Source: Propionibacteriaceae bacterium (GTDB taxonomy: Bacteria; Actinomycetota; Actinomycetes; Propionibacteriales; Propionibacteriaceae). From it: 7,638 bases of DNA. The stretch is from assembly GCA_031287505.1 (NCBI GenBank), contig JAITSW010000240.1:1-7638 (forward strand), given 5' to 3'. Of the stretch, positions 1 through 5,233 are shown one piece after another (the stretch's first letter is position 1; the number at the start of each line of letters is the position of its first letter). The notes under the pieces are model-generated. The model did not search any database and had not been told where the DNA came from. It saw only the letters and a list, made by a program, of their open reading frames with translations. A program made the translations under genes and the position numbers.

Positions 1-135
1 GCCAATTTCATAGAGTTGGAGGTGCTCTTTCCCATGGTTGCTTTAGAGCCAGGAGCCCAAGCTAGCTTTGAGATTGGCTGGCAGCTAACGTCTCCCACAC
101 TAGAAGCGTCAGATTACGAACGCGCGCGTTCGTAA
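1..135 (+). CDS. 3' end of an unidentified gene entering from the left edge
   Basis: Frame 1 is open from the first base of the window to a TAA at 133-135, giving 44 residues with no internal stop; the start lies outside the window. The segment contains ELEVLFPMVALEPGAQ followed by FEIGWQL, an alternating hydrophobic pattern typical of the last beta strands of a sandwich-type domain. It faintly recalls the C-terminus of DUF4380-type carbohydrate-related proteins, but that is from memory and weak. The last codons (DYERARS-stop) lie inside a perfect palindrome, so the final residues may be a recent addition or an altered tail. No function is assigned. It could also be a 5'-truncated relic, since accessory debris follows it. 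Confidence 0.45.
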   Translation, partial: ANFIELEVLFPMVALEPGAQASFEIGWQLTSPTLEASDYERARS

Positions 136-138
136 TCT
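111..138. repeat. Perfect 28-base palindrome over the stop codon of the left-edge gene
   Basis: Positions 111-124 (AGATTACGAACGCG) are the exact reverse complement of 125-138, with no mismatch and no spacer. The stop codon TAA at 133-135 lies inside the right arm. As RNA it would fold into a 12-bp stem closed by a four-base loop. No T-run follows on the plus strand (CTCACGG) and none on the minus strand, so a canonical intrinsic terminator is not evident. Alternatives are a U-tail-less terminator or a dyad protein-binding site. Confidence 0.75.
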
Positions 139-337
139 CTCACGGCACCGAACCCATCTCACAGCTCGCGGCCAGCGATGATGCCGTTCAGGCGGACAGT
201 GCCACTATTGATTATCCCATCTCTGCCAGATGTTCGTCCGCGAACGGCAGCACCCAAAGCCATGAACAGCCCCATGCGTCTTCACAGGTACGAGCCGCGC
301 ACCTTCCAGGTGTTCGCACGTTCCCCGAGAAGGTTTC

Positions 338-528
338 ATGGTGTCGAACCCGGAGTGGCGCAGTGAGCGCGAGGCGAAGCTGGAGGCTCTGCATGAGCGG
401 CTGACCGCAGCGGTGGAGAGCCTGGTGACGGGCGAGGACTGGATCAGGGCGATGACGTTCGCCGCCCAGTTCCGATCCCGCAGCTTCGCCAACAGCGGTT
501 GATCTTCGTCCAGCAACTCCATCCGTCC
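338..528 (+). pseudogene. Truncated, frameshifted ArdC-like antirestriction/ssDNA-binding protein, N-terminal fragment
   Basis: An ATG at 338, preceded by GAGAAGG (327-333) at good ribosome-binding distance, opens a 54-residue frame ending at TGA 500-502. Its pattern (NPEWRSEREAKLEALHERL, then a VESLVTGEDW segment, then FAAQFRSRSFAN) closely matches the N-terminal helices of ArdC-like (DUF1738/ArdC_N) proteins found on actinobacterial plasmids and integrative elements, where the conserved run continues as RSFNNTLLI-VQ. The expected continuation LIFVQQLHP is present, but in the frame starting at 499, so a small deletion near 493-499 broke the gene. Homology fades after about 528; a full-length family member would be several hundred residues. 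It is a decayed remnant of mobile-element cargo. The family call is from recognised motifs without a database search. Confidence 0.6.
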
Positions 529-590
529 AGCAACCTGGACGCGCCCCTGCCACCCGACTTGTCTGAGGACAGGGTTGGAATTCGAGCAAA

Positions 591-611
591 TGGTGGAGGT
601 GGCGGGAATCG
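591..611 (-). repeat. Detached copy of a tmRNA 3' terminus with CCA, candidate att-site remnant
   Basis: Read on the minus strand, these 21 bases are CGATTCCCGCC followed by ACCTCCACCA: the end of the T loop, T-stem arm, acceptor arm, discriminator A and CCA of a tmRNA. Bases 593-611 are identical to 795-813 at the 3' end of the resident ssrA, in the same orientation and 202 bp away. The resident gene continues CTA where this copy has CCA. Outside this block the two sequences diverge (next bases CCGTG versus AACCC). tmRNA 3' ends are well-known integrase targets, so a short exact copy beside the gene is what attL/attR leaves behind. No integrase is visible in the window. Confidence 0.6.
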
Positions 612-613
612 CC

Positions 614-636
614 GTGTATTTGCTTCTCAAATACAC
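614..636. repeat. Hairpin: 9-bp perfect inverted repeat next to the att-like copy
   Basis: GTGTATTTG (614-622) and CAAATACAC (628-636) are exact reverse complements around the loop CTTCT. It starts two bases after the tmRNA-like copy. It may be a terminator or recombinase-related site of a lost element. No clear T-run follows on either strand. Confidence 0.5.
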
Positions 637-677
637 CGAGCTCAGTTCGCCTTCGACTCACCTCACTCCTCTCACTA

Positions 678-703
678 AAGATCAGCCCACCAGGGCTGAT
701 CTT
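678..703 (+). terminator. Putative intrinsic terminator (11-bp stem)
   Basis: AAGATCAGCCC (678-688) and GGGCTGATCTT (693-703) pair perfectly around an ACCA loop. On the plus strand the descending arm runs into CTTCTT, giving a pyrimidine-rich tail, so plus-strand termination is favoured. On the minus strand the arm ends in CTTTAG, so weaker bidirectional activity is possible. No intact gene in the window needs it, which suggests it is left over from deleted accessory DNA. Confidence 0.5.
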
Positions 704-750
704 CTTAACGTTCGAGCCCTCACGGATTCGATTCCCCCGTACGGATCAAT

Positions 751-797
751 CACTAATGAAATGGGGCAAACCTTCGGTTTGCCCCATTTCATTAGTG
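751..797 (-). terminator. ssrA terminator-like hairpin, 22-bp perfect stem
   Basis: Bases 751-772 and 776-797 are exact reverse complements over 22 positions, with a three-base loop (GAA as read in the tmRNA direction). The stem begins inside ssrA: base 797 is the last paired base of the acceptor stem and 796 is the discriminator A, so the first two stem positions belong to mature tmRNA. The transcript would end in a long hairpin holding the precursor 3' end. No U-run follows on the minus strand (ATTGATCC), which is not rare for actinobacterial terminators. Confidence 0.7.
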
Positions 798-1163
798 GAG
801 GTGGCGGGAATCGAACCCGCGTCCTTACGAGGTGACACAGGGATTCTCCGGGTGCAGCTGGCTTGTCGTTTTTCTCAGCCTCTGGATTGTTCGCCAACAA
901 ATCCCCAGACAGGCTCAGTTCTCGAAAAAGTCCCGATTTAGCCCAAGAACAAAGCTAAACCAGCAAGTCTTCTAAACGAGGCCAGGAATCGGACGGAAGA
1001 CGCATCCGAGCTGACCCTTCGGTTACTGCTTAGGCAGCAAGAGCGAAGTCAGTGCGATTTGAATTGGCACTTATATTTTCCCAAGAATCGTTAACGAGAT
1101 GTCCTTGGATCCTCGACCCGCTTCCCCTGGGAAGACCATCCCAAGTCGAAACCGATCACCCCC
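796..1163 (-). ncRNA. ssrA: Transfer-messenger RNA (tmRNA)
   Basis: tmRNA works with SmpB to free ribosomes stalled on mRNAs lacking a stop codon and tags the unfinished protein for proteolysis. The 5' end GGGGGTG (1163-1157) pairs with CACCTCC (803-797), with one G-U pair, to form the acceptor stem. It is followed by the conserved ATCGGTTTCGACTTGGG. The 3' end has a T arm with GCGGG and CCCGC around TTCGATT, then discriminator A. The tag frame is at 1068-1030. CCA is not encoded (CTA follows), so nucleotidyltransferase must add it. Length is 368 bases before CCA addition, usual for the family. The leader from the putative promoter would be removed by RNase P. The gene lies 440 bases downstream of its partner smpB in the same orientation. 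Confidence 0.96.
1030..1068 (-). CDS. tmRNA proteolysis-tag reading frame (ANSNRTDFALAA)
   Basis: The resume codon GCC is at 1068-1066; twelve codons read ANSNRTDFALAA and end with TAA at 1032-1030. With the alanine carried by tmRNA the added tag is A-ANSNRTDFALAA. The ALAA end is the signal recognised by ClpXP-type proteases. The -RTDFALAA tail resembles tags known from actinobacteria. It is not a separate gene: it is translated only by trans-translation. Confidence 0.92.
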   Translation of the reverse strand, partial: ANSNRTDFALAA

Positions 1164-1219
1164 GCTGTTTAGTTGTAACTCAATGGTCTTGAAGATTCCG
1201 CTGCCCACTGAGCTTCGCC

Positions 1220-1248
1220 ACTCTACTCCTTTCGGCTGTCAAAGCCAA
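1220..1248 (-). promoter_or_regulatory. Putative ssrA promoter
   Basis: On the minus strand TTGGCT (1248-1243) is followed after 17 bases by TAGAGT (1225-1220). These match the -35 TTGACA at four of six positions and the -10 as TANNNT. Transcription would start near 1213, leaving about 50 bases of leader before mature tmRNA. A better -35 word (TTGACA, 1242-1237) overlaps but lies only 11 bases from this -10. Confidence 0.4.
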
Positions 1249-1352
1249 GAACCCCGGCTTCTAGGCTGACGCCAAAAGTGCAATGACCCACACCCGGGTG
1301 AGGCTAACCCCAAGCCTGGCAGCAGCCCCCAGGGCTAGCCAACAACCATTAG

Positions 1353-1484
1353 AGAAGTGCAACACCTTTCTACACTGAGGTCTGTTGAATGATCTTGGGA
1401 GAAAGGTGTTGCTGTGGGTCGACGTTACCTGCATCTGTCGATGTCGGAGCGGAGCCTGAGTTTAAAATAGAAGTGCAGCACCTT
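1353..1484 (+). mobile_element. Decayed insertion-sequence fragment, IS30-like
   Basis: A GTG at 1414, behind a GGGAGAAAGG purine run (1397-1406), opens a short frame reading MGRRYLHLSMSERSLSLK and stopping at TAG 1468-1470. GRRY-x-x-LS-x-x-ER is the usual opening of IS30-family transposases in actinobacteria; the rest of the protein is gone. Terminal-like motifs surround it: GAAGTGCAACACCTT (1354-1368) recurs as GAAGTGCAGCACCTT (1470-1484) in the same orientation, and GCAACACCTTTCT (1359-1371) is exactly inverted at 1400-1412. This could be one element's left end cut by the left end of a second copy. It sits between smpB and ssrA and leaves both intact. Bases 1485-1603 show no gene. The family call rests on a short motif. 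Confidence 0.42.
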
Positions 1485-1603
1485 GATCTAGTGTGTGGTG
1501 TGCCTTAGGCATCAAAGCTATTTGGGGGTTGCGCTTCAAGTGGCTTTCACTTCGCTGAGCGATGTATACCCGGTACAGGCAGCGATATGCCAAAAGAGAG
1601 AAG

Positions 1604-2080
1604 CTACACGCGATTCCGATTTCGCTCAGCTAATGCCCGCTGCGCTTCGCGGTTTGCATCGCGTTCGCGCAGGGTCTCGCGCTTGTCCCATTCCCTCTTT
1701 CCGGTGGCAAGCGCGATCTCAATCTTGGCGTAGCCGTCCGAGAAGTAAATGGATAACGGGATGATAGTGCGTCCGCCTTGGGCAGACTCGCGTTCGAGCT
1801 TGGCAATCTCTTTTTTGTGCAACAACAGCTTGCGCTTGCGCTTGGATTCGTGATTGCGCCAGGTGCCATAGGTGTACTCCGGGATGTTGGCGTTTCGCAG
1901 CCACACTTCCCCGTCGTCGACTGTCGCAAAAGAATCTACTAGCGAAGCGTGGCCGGCGCGCAACGATTTGACCTCCGTGCCCACCAGGACGATTCCGGCT
2001 TCGAAGTGATCCAGAATGTTGTAGTCATGCCGGGCCTTTTTATTCTGCGCAACTAGTTTGCGCCCCTGTTCCCTTGGCAT
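1604..2080 (-). CDS. smpB: SsrA-binding protein SmpB
   Basis: SmpB binds the tRNA-like domain of tmRNA and carries it into the A site of stalled ribosomes, with its C-terminal tail probing the empty mRNA channel. From ATG 2080 the product is 158 residues, the usual length. Visible family signatures are NKKARHDY at 13-20, [15 protein letters not shown] around 29-43, the [11 protein letters not shown] segment around 82-92, and the basic tail with [10 protein letters not shown] around 132-141, which becomes helical on the ribosome. A TTG three codons upstream (2089) would give MRV-MPRE, but family members normally begin M-x-RE-x-G, so ATG is preferred. No clear Shine-Dalgarno precedes it; translation may depend on coupling to the peptidase gene that stops 24 bases upstream. 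ssrA, its RNA partner, is next downstream. Confidence 0.95.
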   Translation of the reverse strand: MPREQGRKLVAQNKKARHDYNILDHFEAGIVLVGTEVKSLRAGHASLVDSFATVDDGEVWLRNANIPEYTYGTWRNHESKRKRKLLLHKKEIAKLERESAQGGRTIIPLSIYFSDGYAKIEIALATGKREWDKRETLRERDANREAQRALAERNRNRV

Positions 2081-2104
2081 AACACGCAAGTTTAGCGGGT
2101 ACGA

Positions 2105-3475
2105 CTACTTTAGATACTTCATCGGATTGACACGCACGCCATTCTCGTAGATCTGCAGATGCAGATGGCAGCCGGTCGAGAGGCCAGTTGTGCCCACATA
2201 GCCAACAACCTGCCCCTGGGCAACGAACTGCCCCGCTTTCACGCCCAACTTAGATTGATGGGCGTAACCGGAAGAAATATTCTTCCCGTCGACTTTGCCG
2301 TAGTTGATGATCGTGTAATAGCCAAAACCAGTGCTCGTCCACGACGCAGACGTAACCTTGCCATCTGCCATCGCATACAGCGGAGCACCACACTTGGCTC
2401 CGAAGTCCTGGCCCCAATGCATCCGGTTGTAATGCAAGATCGGGTGGTAACGCATACCAAACGGCGAGCCCGGCTTGGCGTGTACCGGGTAAACGAAACC
2501 GGTCTTTGACGCCGTAGACCAAGAGTCTCCATCATCTTTGGCCATCTCAGCGAGAATCTTCGCCGCAATTTTCTCCTCTTCCTGCTGGAGCTTCTTGTAC
2601 TGAGCCCTATCTTGTTCAAGCTCTGTCTCATTTTCCCTCAGCTCAGCCTCCGCAGCGGCCTTAGCCTTGCGGTTGCTTGTCACGAGCGCACTGACGCTCG
2701 CAGCCTGAGCGGCAGCGGCTTTTGTCAGGCTTTGCACCTCGTCTACCTGAGCCTTGGCCTCTTTCGCCTTGCTGGCAACTAGTTTCTCCGCCCTTACCTG
2801 AGCAGTCTTGGCCGCCTCAAACTGAGTCTGAAGTTCCTTCAGACGGTTCAACTGCGCAGCGGTGGAATCAAAAATGGTCTCGGACCATTGCAACCTTGAT
2901 GACAGATTCGCAATGCTGTCGGCATTCAAAACTACCGAGTAGTGCAGTAAATCAGAATGCTGTTGGTATGCCTGCCGGACGGCAATGCCGATGAGGGACT
3001 TTTGATCTGCCACTTCGCCTTTTGCCTTCTCAACAGCGGCCTTAGCCTTCAGCACCGCCTCTTTTGCAGCCTGGTGCGCCGCGTCAGCCTTCGCCTTCTT
3101 CTCTTTAGCCACCGCCAGCTTGCCTTGCATAGCCTTGAGCTTGGCTTGCGCCTGCTGGAGTTTGACGGACGACTCCTGAAGCTTCGCAGCCGCAGTCTTC
3201 ACCTCAGATTTTGTGGCTTCTACCGCCTTTTGAGTACGCGCGATGTCCTTCTTGACGTCTACGATGGATCCTTGCAGCTCTTTGCGCGACTCTTGCAGAT
3301 CCTTCAATGGGTCTGCCGTCGCAGAACCTGTCTGGCCAGCTATCAGCGTCAAGGCCACTAGCGCGGCGGCGGCAGTTCTCGCCGCATGGAACACCCCAAT
3401 GCCAAAGAGGGAAGCCGCCGATTCCGGCTGCTTCTCGTCTGACACGCTCGGGGTGGGGGAAGACACCTTGCGCAT
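2105..3475 (-). CDS. Secreted coiled-coil M23 (LytM) metallopeptidase, probable FtsEX-controlled cell-wall hydrolase
   Basis: The 456-residue product has an N-terminal signal segment (hydrophobic about 30-48, likely cut after ATA near 54). Lys/Ala/Glu/Gln-rich coiled coils follow at about 56-160 and 200-312, then a C-terminal M23 domain from about 325. The Zn and catalytic residues are all present: H353-x-x-x-D357 in HWGQD, H406 in YAHQSK, and H437-x-H439 in GCHLHL. The layout matches EnvC-like proteins that FtsEX regulates through a periplasmic coiled coil, but enterobacterial EnvC has a degenerate LytM site and acts through amidases, whereas this one should cut peptidoglycan cross-links itself. 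ATG 3475 follows AAGGAG with a six-base spacer. ftsX ends 18 bases upstream and smpB starts 24 bases downstream. Partnership with FtsEX is inferred from position and architecture. Confidence 0.9.
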   Translation of the reverse strand: MRKVSSPTPSVSDEKQPESAASLFGIGVFHAARTAAAALVALTLIAGQTGSATADPLKDLQESRKELQGSIVDVKKDIARTQKAVEATKSEVKTAAAKLQESSVKLQQAQAKLKAMQGKLAVAKEKKAKADAAHQAAKEAVLKAKAAVEKAKGEVADQKSLIGIAVRQAYQQHSDLLHYSVVLNADSIANLSSRLQWSETIFDSTAAQLNRLKELQTQFEAAKTAQVRAEKLVASKAKEAKAQVDEVQSLTKAAAAQAASVSALVTSNRKAKAAAEAELRENETELEQDRAQYKKLQQEEEKIAAKILAEMAKDDGDSWSTASKTGFVYPVHAKPGSPFGMRYHPILHYNRMHWGQDFGAKCGAPLYAMADGKVTSASWTSTGFGYYTIINYGKVDGKNISSGYAHQSKLGVKAGQFVAQGQVVGYVGTTGLSTGCHLHLQIYENGVRVNPMKYLK

Positions 3476-3493
3476 TGCTTTCTCCTTACGTTT

Positions 3494-4396
3494 TCAAACC
3501 TTCAAAAACCTTCTTGTGGCGATAACAGTTGGGACAACGGATAACACCACTCCGACTACAAGTAACCAAAACATCGAAAAATGAACCTGCTGCCAATCAA
3601 TCCAGCGCACGCTGACGATTTCGACAGCTGCTTTCTCTTTAATCACAAACTGTTCTAAAGCCGCGATAGAGCCGCAGGCGAGGACTGCCCCGCCGAGCGC
3701 AGCAGCTAGGGACTCCATCAAAAATGGCAACATGATGTACCAATTTGACGCCCCGACAAGACGCATAATGCCGATTTCCCGACGTCTGGAAAAGGCAGCC
3801 AATCGGATAGTGTTGCCGATCTGCAGCGCCGCCGCCAGCAGCAGCAAGGCGGATGCGCCGATAGTGCCCATCTGCGCCATATTCAACCAGGTGAAAAGCG
3901 GATCCAAATACTTGCGCAAATCCTGCACCGACTGAACGCCTTTAAGGCCTTGGACGGAAGTCACCACTCCCATATATTCTTCGGGATTGACTAAACGGAC
4001 GCGGAACGAATCCTGCATCATCTCTTCGGTCATCGCCGCGAGAATCGGGGAATCCGCATAAACCTCGCGGAACTCTTGATATGCCTCGACTTTGCTCTCA
4101 TAAAAGACCTGAGCCACCTCGGGGTTGTCTTCTAGCGTCTTTCGGATAATGGCACGTTCGGCATCTGTCGTGTCCTGCCCGGGATCGCAGTTGACGTCTT
4201 GCGAGTCTTGCACGCACATGAAGACGCTGATCTCGATCTGGTCGTACCAGCGGCCTTTGACTAGCTCTACCTGCTCGGCAGCCAAAAGCCCTAGGCCAAA
4301 TAGCGATAGCGAGACCCACATAGTAACGATGACTGCGAGCGACATCGAAGTGTTGCGCTTTAGGCCAGACCAGGCTTCTCTAAAAATATGTCTCAT
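3494..4396 (-). CDS. ftsX: Cell division protein FtsX, permease-like subunit of FtsEX
   Basis: FtsX passes ATP-driven conformational change from FtsE across the membrane to wall hydrolases at the septum; it is not a transporter. The 300-residue product has the expected plan: cytoplasmic N-terminus, TM1 about 18-41, a large extracellular loop about 42-172, TM2 about 175-198, TM3 about 222-246 and TM4 about 272-294. The conserved RRREIGIMRLVGAS lies at 204-217 after TM2. Two cysteines (61 and 70) in the loop could form a disulfide. ATG 4396 is preceded by GAGGTGG with a seven-base gap, and this ribosome-binding site overlaps the ftsE stop codon, so the two are probably translationally coupled. 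The M23 peptidase gene directly downstream is the likely partner contacted by the loop. Confidence 0.95.
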   Translation of the reverse strand: MRHIFREAWSGLKRNTSMSLAVIVTMWVSLSLFGLGLLAAEQVELVKGRWYDQIEISVFMCVQDSQDVNCDPGQDTTDAERAIIRKTLEDNPEVAQVFYESKVEAYQEFREVYADSPILAAMTEEMMQDSFRVRLVNPEEYMGVVTSVQGLKGVQSVQDLRKYLDPLFTWLNMAQMGTIGASALLLLAAALQIGNTIRLAAFSRRREIGIMRLVGASNWYIMLPFLMESLAAALGGAVLACGSIAALEQFVIKEKAAVEIVSVRWIDWQQVHFSMFWLLVVGVVLSVVPTVIATRRFLKV

Positions 4397-4408
4397 GTCT
4401 TAGCCACC

Positions 4409-5092
4409 TCAGTACCCGTAGACGCCCTTAGCCTGATCGCGAACCAGTTCGCCTTTATCGAGCTCGATGACCCGCTTGCGCATCTGGTTCACAATGGTGG
4501 CGTCGTGGGTGGCCATGATGACGGTGGTGTCTGCACGGTTAATCTGGTCAAGGAGGCGAACAATGCCCACCGAAGTCGCCGGGTCAAGGTTGCCCGTCGG
4601 CTCGTCCGCAATCAAAATCTTTGGACGGTTAACGAACGCCCGGGCTATTGCGACCCGCTGCTGCTCGCCTCCGGAGAGTTCCTCTGGCAAACGGTCGCCT
4701 TTATCGCCCAAACCCACTAACTCAAGCGTCTCCGGCACCGTGCGTTTGATCACAGATTGCGATTTGCCAATCACTTGCAGCGCAAAAGCCACATTTTCGA
4801 AGACGGACTTACCCGGCAAAAGGCGGAAATCTTGAAATACCGTGCCGATCTGTCGGCGCAAAGTCGGAAGCTGCCAGCTATGCAGCCGGGTGAGGTCTTT
4901 GCCGGCGATGTACACACGGCCAGCCGTAGGAGTGTACTCGCGCAAGATCAGGCGCAAGAAAGTGGACTTTCCAGAGCCAGATGTACCCACCAAAAAGGCA
5001 AACTCGCCCTTGTCGATCTGCAGATCGACATGCTTTAGGGCCGCTCGCTTTTGACCTTTATAGGTCTTGGAGACGTCTTCAAATCGAATCAC
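4409..5092 (-). CDS. ftsE: Cell division ATP-binding protein FtsE
   Basis: FtsE is the cytoplasmic ATPase of the FtsEX complex at the division septum. The 227-residue product carries all ABC motifs: Walker [10 protein letters not shown] at 36-44, Q-loop Q87 in VFQDFRLL, signature LSGGEQQR at 139-146, Walker B ILIADEP at 159-165, and H-loop H196 in ATHD. Its length and the Q-loop surroundings fit FtsE rather than a substrate-importing ATPase. The start is GTG at 5092 ([13 protein letters not shown] follows, the usual FtsE opening). Upstream AGAAAAG is only a weak ribosome-binding site. The gene ends 12 bases before ftsX. A 5' leader with a hairpin and a candidate promoter separates it from prfB. 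Confidence 0.96.
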   Translation of the reverse strand: MIRFEDVSKTYKGQKRAALKHVDLQIDKGEFAFLVGTSGSGKSTFLRLILREYTPTAGRVYIAGKDLTRLHSWQLPTLRRQIGTVFQDFRLLPGKSVFENVAFALQVIGKSQSVIKRTVPETLELVGLGDKGDRLPEELSGGEQQRVAIARAFVNRPKILIADEPTGNLDPATSVGIVRLLDQINRADTTVIMATHDATIVNQMRKRVIELDKGELVRDQAKGVYGY

Positions 5093-5103
5093 GGCTTTTC
5101 TTC

Positions 5104-5150
5104 GACCGGGTTGGGGCTGGGGGAAGTTCCTGAGAAAATCTCAGCCGGTC
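5104..5150 (-). promoter_or_regulatory. Leader hairpin immediately upstream of ftsE
   Basis: In the minus-strand RNA, GACCGG (5150-5145) can pair with CCGGTC (5109-5104). Directly inside lies a second stem CTGAGA-TTT-TCTCAG (5144-5130). The unpaired part is C-rich (CCCCCAGCCCCAACCC), so the opposite strand carries three G runs. The outer 3' arm ends 11 bases before the GTG start, close to the weak ribosome-binding site, so folding could affect translation initiation. No known regulator is recognised. Confidence 0.35.
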
Positions 5151-5157
5151 TCTTAGG

Positions 5158-5186
5158 ATTGTAACTCGATTAACCCCATTAGATAA
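5158..5186 (-). promoter_or_regulatory. Candidate promoter for ftsE-ftsX-M23-smpB
   Basis: On the minus strand TTATCT (5186-5181) and TACAAT (5163-5158) are separated by 17 bases. The -10 is one mismatch from TATAAT; the -35 is weak. A start near 5151 would place the leader hairpin at the very 5' end of the mRNA. Read-through from prfB, 141 bases upstream of ftsE, remains possible because no convincing terminator separates them. Confidence 0.35.
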
Positions 5187-5233
5187 GAACAACACGCTGC
5201 AACAGCAATCAATGCTCATATTGGACTTGAGGG

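Noticed and set aside
205..661. Two overlapping minus-strand open frames of about 143-149 codons
   Set aside because: They lie antisense to the ArdC-like fragment and cross the tmRNA-like copy; composition looks random and no domain is recognisable.
575..941. Plus-strand frames containing GGGGNRTRVLTR and VAGIEPASLR
   Set aside because: These are the well-known false proteins produced by reading the complement of a tRNA/tmRNA T arm; the locus is ssrA.
1226..1242. TTGACA word as the ssrA -35
   Set aside because: It lies only 11 bases from TAGAGT and no acceptable -10 sits 16-18 bases downstream; TTGGCT six bases earlier gives a proper 17-base spacer.
2081..2089. TTG start for smpB
   Set aside because: It adds three residues not typical of SmpB and has no ribosome-binding site; the ATG at 2080 gives the canonical N-terminus.
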